From NCBI GenBank assembly GCA_034509735.1, contig JACGWO010000002.1:40541855-40605854 (forward strand): 64,000 bases of DNA. Direction: 5' to 3'. This DNA comes from Sesamum alatum. Lineage: Eukaryota > Streptophyta > Magnoliopsida > Lamiales > Pedaliaceae. The notes under the pieces are model-generated. The model saw only the letters and a list, made by a program, of their open reading frames with translations, had not been told where the DNA came from and searched no databases. The translations under genes and the position numbers were made by a program. This document shows, piece after piece, positions 35,507 through 46,953 of the stretch. The first letter of the stretch is position 1. Every line of letters begins with the position of its first letter.

Positions 35507-35720
35507 AAAGCCTAATTCAGCTAGCAGAATTGAGGTCCATGATTAAGAAGTCATGGGTTCGTCTCCCGTCAATATATGGGTATTGATATAATTTGATAGT
35601 AGTTTTCGTTTTACTATAATAGTGTGTTAAGACTCCGCCAGATATTGTGCCAGGCAAAGCTTGTATTTGTTGTAATTGTTGTAAAATATAAAGTCGGGTT
35701 TTTGTGTTTAAAGACGCATT
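35507..35720 (+). mobile_element. SINE copy 6 (5' part clear, tail uncertain)
   Basis: An A-box-like TCAGCTAGCAGAATTGAGG and a B box GGGTTCGTCTCCC (35555-35567) have the spacing of a tRNA-derived head. The 3' end is not recognisable and the copia element begins shortly after. Confidence 0.6.
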
Positions 35721-35748
35721 TCCTCTGTTAGCATTATAGTGGTTAAGT

Positions 35749-35980
35749 TGTTGGGCTTGGGCAGTTATTTTGTTAGGATAGTTGGATTATTGGTTAGTCT
35801 GTTACAGAAGATTGCTAACGGGCTAGGGTCTTCGCACCTTTATTTAAGTAGAAGCCCAACAAGAGTATACACTAAATATGCTCAATTGGCAAAACCTTAA
35901 TTTTCTTTTCTTCTTCCCTGCGTTTCTTGAATCTTTAGAATCACCATGAGAAATTCTCTGCATTACTTGAACTCTGAACA
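35749..35980 (+). repeat. Left LTR of the copia element
   Basis: A 232-bp repeat running from TGTTGGGCTTGGG to CTGAACA and matching 40292-40528. By eye there are about 12 substitutions and one 5-bp indel, roughly 5% divergence. TTTATTTAAG near 35840 could serve as the TATA region. Confidence 0.9.
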
Positions 35981-35992
35981 TGGTATCAGAGC
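35981..35992 (+). other. Primer-binding site for initiator Met-tRNA
   Basis: TGGTATCAGAGC directly follows the left LTR. It is the complement of the 3' end of plant initiator methionine tRNA, the usual minus-strand primer of copia elements. Confidence 0.9.
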
Positions 35993-36104
35993 TATCTCTT
36001 GATGGTTTCTGATCCTGTTCCTCCTTAGATCCTTTTTTTTTTTTACCACACTAGAATCATCTTCTCTCCTTTTTTTGTGTTTCTTGGAATACTTGACTGT
36101 TTTC

Positions 36105-39100
36105 ATGGCCGAAGAAAAAAATCCTGCGTGTCAGAAGGAAATGGAATCTGAGGCGCTGAAATTACAGAGCGGAGACTACCCAGGGATGAACCTGGTGTTA
36201 GTTCCCCTCAATGGAGTCAACTACTTGACCTGGCGTCGAGCCATTCGTCTAGAGCTCGGGGCAAAGTCCAAATTCGGGCTGATTGACGGAACTGTAGAGC
36301 GATCGCAAGAAGGCACTGAGGCTTTCGAACGATGGCAGATGACTGACTACATGGTAGTGTTCTGGCTTCTAAATTCAATCAACAAGGACATCGTAGAGGC
36401 ATTCATCTACACCACCTCTGCCTGAGACCTTTGGCTTGAACTGGAGAGCAGATTTAGCGAGAGCAACGACCCCCTTCTTTATCAACTGCAGAAGGAAGTC
36501 TCTGCCACTACTCAAGGCGATTTGTCGGTCACGGCCTATTACACTAGCCTGCCTCAACCCACCCCTTCTTGTTCTTGTGGTGCCAGCAGGCAGATTGCTG
36601 CCCAAATCACATCCAGCCAACTCGTATAGTTTTTGATGGGGCTAAGTGGAATTTACGACCATGTCCGAAATTAGATACTCCTGCTCGAGCCTCTTCCAAC
36701 AGTGGGTAAAGCCTACTTTATGATCCTCTGTGTGGAAAAATAGAGGGAAGTCAATGAGGGATCTGCGAGCAGCCTGCAAGCAGAAGCAATGAACATACAG
36801 GGGAAGCAGCTTTTTGGAAGGGGTCCAGACAGAAAAAAGGAGCAGGAGGACAAAAGTAAGTTCTATTGTGACTATCGCAAGAGGACAGGGCACAATAGGG
36901 CTGGGTGTTTTAAGTTGAATGGGTACCCGAAGTGGTACAAAGCCATGATGGACCAGAGAAAGAAAAGCAGTGGCTCATTAGGGATGGCTCTCAGTGTATC
37001 TGAGGTGGGGGATACCAGCTCACAGGCAGGGCTGTTTGCCGTTGATCCGCATTGGGAGGACTTTGTCAGAACTGAGGTGAGACGCCAGTTGGAGGAACAG
37101 GCAGAGGCCAATCAGGTGGAGCTCAATGATTCAGAAGGAGCTCCAGCTGATGATGGGGCCTTTGAGGATTTCGCAGGTATGGCCTCTTCCAATAATTTTA
37201 CAACTGGTATGCGTTGGATTGTTGATAGTGGCGCCACCTTGCACATATGCACTGATAAGGCATTATTTTCTGTTCTGCGTTTTATTAAAAATCCATGTTC
37301 TGTTAGTTTGCCTGATGGCTCCAGAAATGTAGTAAAGCAAGAAGGTGAAGTTTGTCTTTCTAGTGGGGTCATTCTTAAACATGTGTTGTATGTGCCCACT
37401 TTCAAGTATAATCTGCTCTCTATAAACAAATTGTGTATGGACTGTGCTGTGCGTTTCATCTTTGCTAAAGCCTGTTGTGTGCTGCAGGACCTTCGGACTA
37501 AGAGGGTAATTGCTGTTGCTAGGTTAGAAAGCAGATTATACGTGATAACTCAGGCTTCCTTTGTTTCCAATGTAATGAGTGTTGGTGTTTATGTTGAGAA
37601 TGTTGTTGTTTCTGTTGTTGCTGAGATTGATTTGTGGCACAAAAGACTAGGCCACACCTCTAATGATGTAATCAAGCACATACATGGAATAAAACCTGTT
37701 CATTCTGTTAACGATGTTTGTGAAGTATGCCCTTTAGCCAAACAACGTAGGCTTCCTTTCACTTTGAGTGAACAACACTCTGAAAAACCTTTTGAGCTTT
37801 TGCACATTGATGTATGGGGCCCTTATAGGGAATATTCTTTGAATAACTGCAATTTCATGCTTATGATTGTCGATGATTATAGTAGAGCTGTGTGGATTTT
37901 CCTCATGCATCAAAAATCACAAACTGCACAAAAACTTGAGGCCTTTCTTAAAATGATTAAAACTCAATTCAATACCTCTATTAAGAGGGTTAGGACTGAT
38001 ATTGACACTGAGTTCTTAAGTGAAGAGTGCCAGCACCTTTTGAGGTCATATGGGATTCTTCACCAGAGCACTTGTGTGCATACCCTTCAGCAAAATGGGG
38101 TTGTTGAGCGGAAACACCAACACATCTTGCAAGTTGCAAGGCGTTTGATGTTTCAAGCTCAAATGCCCCATAAGTTTTGGACCGAGGCCCTCCTTACTGT
38201 TGTATACATCATAAATAGACTTCCCACACCAAGACTAAATGGAAGACTCCTTATGAATTGCTGAATAAAAGAAAGGCCAAATATGAGCACATGAAAGTTT
38301 TTGGGTGCCTTTGTTTTGCCTCCAACACACACCCTCACAAGAGAAAATTTGATCATTGGGCGCACAAGTGTGCTTTCCTAGGGTATGTGCAAGGACAAAA
38401 GGGCTATAAGGTTTATAACCTTGAAATAACACTGTGATGGTTTCCCATGATGTAGTCTTTTATGAAAATAAGTTTCCCCTAGCCTCTGGCTCTATAGAAA
38501 ACATGCAATGTCCCCTTCCCTTTATAGACTATTCTGAGAAGGGCCAGGAGGCACCTTCGAAAGGGGTGGTTGAAGAACCTTCCATGGTTAGTTATGGCAT
38601 GGAACAGTCAACTGAACATGGAGACTCAGGGGACAGGCATGTTCTGAGAAGGTCTGCCAGGACCTCTGTGAGGCCTGGTTGGTTAGATGAATATGATTGT
38701 ACTACTGTTGTGTGTGATGATTCTTGTGACTATTTCACTAGCACACCTGCACACGATTGCTTTGTTGCTTCGCTGACTTTGCAGGAGGAACCAAGAACGT
38801 ACGCTCAAGCTGTCAAAATTGACAGCTGGAAGGAGGCCATGAGGGCTGAAATCACAGCACTGGAACGCAATAATACCTAGACTCTGGCTGAGCTACCTGT
38901 CGGAAAGAAACCCATAGGATGTTGCTGGGTCTACAAATTGAAACTGAGACTAGATGGAAAGGTTGAAAGGTGTAAGGCGCGTTTGGTGGCTAAGGGGTAC
39001 AGTCAGATAGAAAGGGAGGACTACTCTGACTGTTTTGCCCCAGTAGCAAAGACGGTCACAGTCAGGGTATTCTTGGCACTAGCAGCATCAAATGGGTGGC

Positions 39101-40290
39101 CCATCCACCATTTTGACGTCAACAATGCGTTTCTCCACGGGAGCATTGATGAGGAGTTGTACATGCAGCCACCGGAGGGGTATGAGGTCCCTGAAGGACG
39201 GGTCTGCAAATTGCAGAAGTCCTTGTATAGCCTAAAGCAGGCCTCCAGGAAGTGGAATGAGGAGTTCACCAGCAAAATTGAGGCCTTTGGTGGTAAATAG
39301 TCCAGGCACGACTACTGCCTGTTCACGAAAGGGACTGAAGCAGGTTTGGTTATTTTATTAGTTTATGTTGATGATATCTTGGTTACTGCGCCTTCTAACA
39401 TTCACATTGAACAGGTGAAGGGATACTTGAATGACTTGTTTACCATTAAAGATTTGGGACTTGCAAGGTATTTCTTAGGGCTGGAAATAGGTCTTAGTTC
39501 ACGTGGACTAGTGGTAACACAGAGTAAATATATTCGAGATATAATAAGGGATGTTGGTCTTGCTGGGGGGAGAACCACCACCACTCCGTTGCCAGCCAGT
39601 GTTAACTTCAGAACAGAAACAACACCCATTCTTGATCCTTCCAGGTACAAGCGCCTGATAGGAAGGATACTATATTTGAGTTTTACGCAACCAGATATTT
39701 CATACGCTGCACAACAACTGAGTCAGTATCTGCAGCGTCCCTGTCAGCAACACTGGGAAGCTACGATACACCTGGTTAGGTATTTAAAGGGAACTAGTTG
39801 CATGGGTCTCCTTTTCCTTTTCAATAGCGACTTACGACTAACAGTTTGTAGTGATGCAGATTGGGCGGCTTGTGTGGATTCACGCAGGTCTCTCACGAGT
39901 TTTTGTGTTCTCCTAGTCTTAGGGAATGTTCCAATATCAGGGAAAACTAAGAAACATGCTACAGTATCCCGCTCTACGGCTGAAGCAGAATACCGTAGTA
40001 TGGCAGTAGCAGTATGTGAGCTAACTTGGGTAATATTCTTGTTGCAGGACTTACAGGAGGTTCCAGCTGTACCAGTACCTTTTTTTTGCGACAACAAAGC
40101 GGCCATACATATAACTGAGAATCCAGTGTTTCACGAACGCACGAAATACTTAGAGATTGATTGTCACATCGTGCGAGATAAGTTCAAAGAAGGAATGATT
40201 CAGCCTTTGCATGTGGTATCGAAGTTGCAGCTTGCTGATATTTTCACCAAGGCGTTGACAGGACCGGCGTTTTCTTCTCTATATTCCAAG
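36105..40290 (+). pseudogene. copia gag-pol polyprotein remnant
   Basis: The start is the MAEEKN ATG at 36105. Gag carries LNGVNYLTWRRA, then a CCHC knuckle near 36867-36908 in which the second Cys is Arg (CDYRKRTGHNRAGC). The protease has WIVDSGATLH near 37216. The pre-integrase has LWHKRLGH with CEVC. The integrase has LLHIDVWGP, RTDIDTEF (usual form RSDNGTEF) and NGVVERKH. A frameshift near 38235 is followed by a second break near 38412. The reverse transcriptase has FDVNNAFLHG and YVDD at 39364-39375. The RNase H has CSDADWA, STAEAEY and ADIFTKAL. Stops interrupt the frame at 36423, three places in 36620-36750, 38878 and 39298. Gag and the first part of pol share one frame, as in copia. 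No full polyprotein can be made. Confidence 0.93.
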
Positions 40291-40291
40291 T

Positions 40292-40528
40292 TGTTGGGTT
40301 TGGGCAACTATTTTGTTAGGATAGTTGGATTATTGGTTAGTCTGTTACAGAAGATTGCTAACGGACTAGGGCCTTGGCACCTTTATTTAAGTAGAAGCCC
40401 AACAAGAGCATTGTATACACTAAGTACGCTCAATTGGCAAAACCCTAATTTTCTTTTCTTCTTCCCTGTGTTTCTTGAATCTTCAGAATCACCATGAGAA
40501 ATTCTCTGCATTACTTGAACTATGAACA
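40292..40528 (+). repeat. Right LTR of the copia element
   Basis: The 237-bp partner of 35749-35980, with an extra CATTG near its middle. The RNase H reading frame continues into it to 40497. Confidence 0.9.
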
Positions 40529-40540
40529 TAGTGGTTATTG

Positions 40541-40815
40541 CACTACAAAAAAATGTCTATGCCTATATCTTAGTAAATCAATACTATTTACCACTGTCAA
40601 ACAAATAAAATGCGAAAACATAAATTTTGACCATGATTAATCAAGATTCGCTATGGTTTTACCTATGCTCAAAATATTTGCTACAGTTTTTAACTGTAGC
40701 AAATGACAGAAGCAATAACTAATAGTCGTCGCGCAGTCGTAATTAATTAGTATTCACTATAATATCAAAAACCATGATAATTAACTATAGTTAAAAATTA
40801 TATTTCTTTCTAGTG
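40541..40815. mobile_element. CACTA-type MITE-E copy 1
   Basis: It starts CACTACAAAAAAATG and ends TTTCTAGTG, the terminal pentamers of CACTA transposons. The interior repeats CCATGATTAAT- and TTTTAACTGTAGC-type blocks in both orientations. The 3-bp flanks are TTG and TTT. It lies 12 bases from the copia element. Confidence 0.75.
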
Positions 40816-41314
40816 TTTATTAATTGTACATATTTTATATTAATTGGGCTTAACCTCAAGGGACCTCACTATAATTTACCTTAATACTTATTGTATATTG
40901 ATTGTTGATAATTAGACTTCATGATATAATTCGATAGTTGTTAATTACATTACCACAATTAGAAAGAATAACTTGCATGACAAGATTCTTTGTCTAAAAA
41001 AAAAAAAAGAAAGAAAAGCTTTTCTTGAATAAGCTTATTTATTCTGCAATAAGAGCTACGCTTATGTGGCCATTATAAGAAAAAAATAAATATTAATGAT
41101 AAAACATTAGATAAGAACATAAATATATTATTAATAATATACATTCAGTGATAATAAATTTTGTTATATATATCAATGATTTCGTTGGGACACATTGCAT
41201 TTAAGTTGATATTCTTGATTATGTTTAATGCAATAAATTACATTCAATAGTCATTTTTTAATATCTTTTACCGTCACAAGTTATTATCTATAACTATTTT
41301 AACGAAATTATAAC

Positions 41315-41720
41315 AATTAAGGATAATTATACTGCCTCCTTCATATTTAATGTAATTACACATAAATTCTCTATGATTTAGAAATCACATCTAATACCCC
41401 CAATGTTTGTATCCGTCTAACAAATAAAACACTCTATTATAAAATTCACCAAATTTGTTGATATTAACATAAAAGTTCAAATGAAAATTCATATTTATTT
41501 CCAATTGACTTATTGCAAGTCAAGTAATTAAATCTTTTTCTAGTCAAACTACCCTTATAAGGATTAAGATATACCTCCTCACATGAATTAGTGTGTGAAG
41601 ATGTATAAAGGTAGTTTGATCAGAAAAAGATTTTATTTGACCTGCAATAAGTCAATCGATCGTAAATATAAATTTACATTCAATTCTTTTGTAAATATTA
41701 GCAAATTTGATGAATTAAAC
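41315..41720. mobile_element. MITE-B copy 2 (right end lost)
   Basis: The left end AAGGATAATTATACTGCCTCC and interior blocks (GACTTATTGCAAGTC, GGTAGTTTGATCAG, CTGCAATAAGTCAATCG) match copy 1. The similarity ends near 41720, where MITE-G begins. Confidence 0.75.
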
Positions 41721-41737
41721 CAGTGCATTAGAGAGAG

Positions 41738-41922
41738 GGAAAATTCTAGCACGGACCTGATTCGGCCAAACCTGAATCAAACCATATGGCAGGTGCCATA
41801 CACTTGTCGTGTGATTGGTGTACAGTACAGAAAAAGTGACCAGTCACATAATAAATATATCACATTTATTTTATAATTAATTTGATTCAACCAAATCTGA
41901 TCGGAACAAGAATTTTCGTAAA
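41738..41922. mobile_element. MITE-G copy 2
   Basis: Inverted ends GGGAAAATTCTAGCACGGACC and TCGGAACAAGAATTTTC, with TTTGATTCAACCAAA inside the right arm mirroring CCAAACCTGAATCAAA in the left. It appears to have replaced or truncated the right part of MITE-B copy 2. Confidence 0.6.
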
Positions 41923-42325
41923 GAGAAAGTGTATAAGGAAGGGTCAAAGGTTAAGACAAATTAAGGCAGTGATGAAGTGGAAATAACAGTTAGAGAAAGA
42001 AATAAGAGGTAGGTAGGCTAAGGCAAAGGCACGTTAAAAACCGCGTCTGGAAAGCTGTGTAATCTGTTTATGTCCCACACTTTGGTAAGCATCTCCTGCA
42101 ACAAAATTGGGCCTCCACTATCATTAATCTGCCTTAATTACTGTTTAATCACGTTTTGTTCTCCATAACACCCCACCCCCAACCAATTACTCATAATCAT
42201 GTCTTCTCCCTGTTCCAATTTTTGTGGGTTCAGTAGGCCCCCCCTTTATTTAATTATTACATGATAGTGAGCAACAGCTTGCTAACGTTTTTACCACTAA
42301 CTCCAGATTAAGAAAGGAATTTATA
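41923..42325. other. Single-copy-looking intergenic DNA
   Basis: No gene or repeat is recognised. The segment 42000-42240 is less AT-rich than its surroundings and has CCCCACCCCC and polypyrimidine tracts. It could be former promoter DNA, but I see no frame to go with it. Confidence 0.3.
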
Positions 42326-42545
42326 GGACAAATGATGTCTTAAACTAATGGTTAAGATTGATGTACAAATTTAAAAGTTATGAGTTTGAATTTCATCAAA
42401 CGTACGCATTGATATTTATCTCATTATATGTGAGTTTATCGTACATTTATTTTATTGTTATTAGTTATATTGATATATTGATTGAAATAATATATTGCTT
42501 AGTTTATCGATATATTGATTTAATCATGTAACTAGTGCATAAAGA
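42326..42545 (+). mobile_element. SINE-like copy 7 (decayed)
   Basis: ACTAATGGTTAAGATTGATG and TATGAGTTTGAATTTCATC correspond to the A- and B-box regions of the other copies, and AGTTTATCG recurs twice in the tail. Confidence 0.5.
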
Positions 42546-42549
42546 AAAC

Positions 42550-43085
42550 AATAATTACACTGTTCTTTGAAGTTTGGTGTAATTATACATAAATCCTCTA
42601 TGGTTTGAAAAATTACATATAGTACCCTTGACGTTTGTTTTTGTCCAACAAATAGATTCCTTAATTAGTTCAAATTCGTCGAATTTGCTAATATTAGCAA
42701 AAGAAAAAAAAATGAATGAAAATATGTATTTAATCCCAATTGACTTATTACAGGTAAAACAAATCTTTTCGGATCAGTTACAAGTATACATCTTTATACG
42801 CACTGATGTATGTGAGGAGGTACATCTTCACTCTTATAAGGGTAATTTGATCAAAAAATATTTATCTGACCTGCAATAAGTCAGTAGTAAGTCAATACGG
42901 GGTAAATATGAATTTTCGATCATTTGTTTGGTAATATCAACAAATTACGTGAATTTTGACTAACGGGTATATCTAATTATTAGATGAAAATAAACGTCAA
43001 TAGTATTAAATATAATTTCTCAAATTATATAAAATTTATCCATAATTACGTTTAAGTATCATGAAAGAACGGTGTAATTATCCCC
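42550..43085. mobile_element. MITE-B copy 3
   Basis: About 536 bp with ends ATAATTACACTGTTCTTTG and GAACGGTGTAATTATCCCC. The interior matches copy 1 block by block. The flanks are A-rich and give no sure target duplication. Confidence 0.82.
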
Positions 43086-44170
43086 GAAAAAAAAATAGAA
43101 AGGAATTAAAGTTGGAGGGTAGTATGTTAGTGTGATGCTTATTGCTTATTTAGTGGGGTATTGCAGATCAAAGAGCATAATCTGTCTAGATTTAGAGGGC
43201 TCCCCACATTATGTTCCTATGCTAGATTTGGTAAAATCTTGGTCAATCTTCTTCTTTTTCTTAAAGGAATAACGAATGCAAATCAATCACGACTTTAAAT
43301 TTTTTTAACGAATTGATTATAATCAGATCAACTAAAATAATAATTTATACATTGATAAAATTTAAATCCATAAAATTATAGTCATTAGCAATCATAACTT
43401 TAGGTTTTAAAATTTAGGAAATACGAATGATTACACCATTATATTATCATTAAAATATTAAATATTAATAAAATTGATCTGGGTTGGAGATCGAGAGGTC
43501 CGCTCTGAGGGTAGTCCAAATCATATATTTTGGACCCTGAGAAGAAAAGTGGATCATTAGGGTCGATGCGTAGTCTCCAGCAAAAACTATCCGATGCTTA
43601 AGTTAGTTCACAATATAGAAAAAAGTATTTAATATTATTTTGAATTTAATAAATGTCGTACCATTAAGTGAAGTGATTGTGTATATTTATAGGGTCAAAT
43701 GTGCCATTTTGTCCAATTTATGTAGCGTAATCCTAAGAGATGGGTTGTCACATGAATGACAGTCAATAAGTTGGGTCATCGAGTTGGACCAAAATCAAGT
43801 TAGACTCGACCCGAACGAGGAGTGCCCGGATCTTCAACTTAAATAACAATTTTGTCTTTATGGAGGGGATATTTTACTCTTTCGAACCCATCTTTCTTAT
43901 TTAAGTAAATTAAAATGGAACAATAAATCGTACTGATGAAAAAATTATTATATATAAATTATATACTTATATAAACAGGATTTAATTCAAAACTTTTTAA
44001 TTATAGATTTCGATCCTACTGTTTCGTTAACACTGAGAAGAAACCCTTGACTATTGAGTAGCTGTGGTACCTAGGTAAGGATAACTTTACATTTTGTCCT
44101 TGAATTCAAGAGATATATATATATATATAATATTCTCTAATTAATCATATCTTATAATATTATTTTATAA
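43086..44170. other. Intergenic DNA
   Basis: No gene is seen. Bases 43485-43850 are somewhat GC-richer (GAGGTCCGCTCTGAGGG, ACTCGACCCGAACGAGG) and may be an old retrotransposon scrap; I could not identify it. Confidence 0.3.
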
Positions 44171-44465
44171 ACACTACAAAATTTATAACCTTTAACCATG
44201 ATTAATTACCATGGTTAATACTAAATAGCCATAACAAACAGTCATTGACCACGGCCTCACAACGGTTGTCGACCGTGGTTTTTGTGAGGGTGGCTAAAAG
44301 CCATGGCGAATATTTTTACCACGGCTTTTAGCCATGGCAAATAAATTTTTCATGGTGAAAAAGCTAGTTTTGCATTGGTTTTAACTGTAGTTAATAATAA
44401 TTATCCACTATGATTTTTAGCCATAGTCATTAAAAATGTAACCAATAATAATTTTTTTCCTAGTG
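44171..44465. mobile_element. CACTA-type MITE-E copy 2, 3-bp target duplication
   Basis: A 295-bp element from CACTACAAAATTT to TTTCCTAGTG with AAA on both sides (44168-44170, 44466-44468). Three bases is the CACTA duplication length. The interior repeats ACCATGGTTAA- and TTAGCCATGGC-type blocks, making a strongly self-complementary transcript possible. Confidence 0.83.
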
Positions 44466-44624
44466 AAATATGTATGACTTTAATGCGTGTTTGAGTACAT
44501 TCACCATCATTTTTTGTTAAAAGAAAATAAACAAGAAATGGAAAATATAAATAAATTATTGGAGTAATCATTGAAGTCTCGCGTACTTCAGAATTCAGAG
44601 CAATCGTTGAATAACATTCCGTAA

Positions 44625-44850
44625 ATGTGTTTGCAAACGCTTATTTAACTGTTTATCATTATAGTGTTGAAAAATAATATTTTTGTTTTACAAGTTTCGC
44701 TTCTTAACTACTTAAATTAAATTGATTTAAACCAAAAGTTATAAGCAACTGCCTATCAACTTCTGCAGTTTATTAGTAAAATTGTAAATGTTAAACTATT
44801 TTTTCAAACACTCCAACTCTTACTACGACTTACACCTTTCTAATACAGAT
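44625..44850. mobile_element. Short transposon relic (GTTTGCAAACGC end)
   Basis: It starts GTGTTTGCAAACGCTTATTT and shares AATTGATTTAAACCAAAAGTTATAAGCAA-type blocks with 3165-3480. The right end is not defined. Confidence 0.45.
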
Positions 44851-45627
44851 AATATCCACCATAAAATCAAAAATTACTTGTGTGGAGTATCTGTCATCTT
44901 TTCGCACTTATAGAACATTCTTTCTCTTTTATTCAGTCTGTCCAGTAGATTGGCCACCCGACGTAGCTACTCTTCTTCAATTCGACTAGTTTTTTCCTTG
45001 TTTTCTTGTTATTCGCTTCAGTCTGAACTTGTTACAGGAACCATCATAGATTTATACATAAGACTGAGCCATTTTCACATAATTAAACCTTACGCCTTTA
45101 AATATAATTAAGCCATCTATCATTCTTTCACAAAAACTCGAAACACTCGATGATTGTTTTAATTATATGGAGTATCTGTCATCTTTTCGCAGTTGCATAT
45201 CCATTAGTGTGATGGGGACTGGTCTTGTTACAACAATGAGAAGTGAAAGAAGAAAAACATTATCTCCTTTGATGTGGATTTGTGGTCTCCTTTTTGACTA
45301 ATGAATTGGAGTTGTCTCTTTAAGGGGATGTCCACATCTAATCTTTGTTTTCTTACATGTTTGTAATTGGTGTAACTTGTCCTCATCTTCCCTCCATAAC
45401 CCCTCCAAGTGTTAGCATGATTTTCCTCTGGCCCCTCCCTATCTTGTACTTGACATTTACACCAATTCCATGATTTGCAACTACCATTTCCACAAAATTT
45501 TCCTAGTTATAACTACATGGGACACACCATTTCATTTTGGTTCATGAATATACTAGAGGTCACATGTTATTTCTTGTTAATGTTTTGTTTTTTTTCTTAC
45601 AAAAATAGGAAAGTAAGGGTCATATTT
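44851..45627. other. Intergenic DNA
   Basis: No gene or known repeat is recognised. CAGTCTGTCCAGTAGATTGG and the sequence around 45230-45480 look single-copy. GGAGTATCTGTCATCTTTTC occurs twice (near 44885 and 45169). Confidence 0.3.
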
Positions 45628-45975
45628 GGAAAAATTGTGTTTTTCGTCACACGATTTGGGCTCTGTACATTTTAGTCACATTGCTTACGAAGTTATTGAG
45701 ATTAGTCTCGTAACTTTAAAAAATTCTCACTTTCAGTCATTTTGCCTACTTTCGTTAGGAAATTTACAGAAAAAACCGGGTGCAAGTTCATGTGGTCATT
45801 TTCCTCTATTCTGAAAAAGATAACGGCCACGCGACTTGCACGTGAATTTTTATTTTTATTTTTTGTTAATTTCCTAATGAAAGTTGGCAGTAAGACTGAA
45901 AATGAGATTTTTTGTAATTTATAGGACTATTTTTAAGATTGGGCTAAATTATGGGATGGGAAATTCAATTTTCCC
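45628..45975. mobile_element. MITE-D copy 3
   Basis: About 348 bp with ends GGAAAAATTGTGTTTTTCGTC and GGGAAATTCAATTTTCCC. The flanks GTCATATTT (45619-45627) and ACCATATTT (45976-45984) share their last seven bases, consistent with an aged 9-bp duplication. Confidence 0.72.
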
Positions 45976-46149
45976 ACCATATTTTCACAGACACACCAGA
46001 TAACATTGTGATTTCTTAATACGCAATAGATTGGCCTTTGTTAAACCTATCGAAGGAGAAAACTCTATCGACCCAATGAGATCAGATCTAATTATTCAAG
46101 AATCATTCTGTATTTTCGATATGTATGTTTAGTTTCATCAAATATCTTA

Positions 46150-46345
46150 TGCTACATTTTGATGTAAGGATTTAAGAAAAGGATTTAAGTTAAAATTCAT
46201 CCATAATTAACAAAATATAATTCAAAATGAGAATTGAAAAATTTAAATCCTTTACTAATATAAAATTGTCCAAACAAATTCCAAAAAATTATTATTAAGA
46301 ATTAAAACTTCTAACCTCAAATCCATCAAGCCAAATGTAGCCTCT
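46150..46345. mobile_element. Small MITE with GCTACATTT ends
   Basis: The left end TGCTACATTTTGATGTAAGG and the right end CCATCAAGCCAAATGTAGC are inverted over about 28 bases with mismatches. The interior is AT-rich. A relative may lie at 21412. Confidence 0.6.
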
Positions 46346-46953
46346 ACAAAAACTATATTCCTAGAATTACACCATAATGATTGGTGTGTATTATCGCTTG
46401 TACTTAACCATATGGAAATTAATACAAATTATACTTGACTAAATTATATTATTGTCCCAATAGAAAAATATAATTTGGACACAAATAAATCAAAACTAAA
46501 TAGAATTAATTATCCTAGAGCTTATAGGAGCCCAATTATTCTATATTCACCCTACTAAATGAGAATTATTATTTAGGCAATCAAGTATAGGTTAAGAACT
46601 TTCTTTTCATATAAATTATTACAAAACAACATAAAGAATTCTTGTAAATATAAAAGATTGTTAATTATTAGCGGGGGTCTTGGTACAATTTGGAATGGAC
46701 TAGTCTTTTAACATTGTTAGGCTTTTTCTCATAGGGCAGAAAAGTAAAAAAGTAGAAATTCAGAGGTTTGTTTGCAAATTGTAGAATTGTAAGAGGGCCC
46801 ACATGATTGAAGAGATGTATGTGTATGAGATAAGGATATTAGGAGAGACAAGCGTCGGGAAAGTGGGTCAAGTGGGCATGTGGGATGTTGCTTTTCTTTC
46901 CTATATATTCTACCTAACACTTGAATTTCACATTCACAATGAACAAAACAAAA
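46346..46953. other. Intergenic DNA
   Basis: No gene is supported. Two overlapping frames of about 60 codons near 46729-46985 have no recognisable features. Confidence 0.35.

Larger units (their letters stand above)
35749..40528 (+). mobile_element. Ty1/copia LTR retrotransposon, both LTRs, disabled
   Basis: A 4.8-kb element with LTRs of 232 and 237 bp, a primer-binding site immediately after the left LTR, and gag, protease, integrase, reverse transcriptase and RNase H in copia order. The flanks share TAGTGGTTA (35737-35745 and 40529-40537), but on the left this lies three bases away from the LTR, so a normal 5-bp target duplication cannot be assigned. I see no purine tract before the right LTR; the RNase H frame runs straight into it. 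Confidence 0.93.

Noticed and set aside
42030..42070. Possible microRNA-related site (GGAAAGCTGTG)
   Set aside because: Only about ten bases match a miR396-like pattern and no hairpin partner is seen.
41595..42879. Open frames of 83-93 codons
   Set aside because: They lie inside MITE-B copies and recur only because the element recurs.
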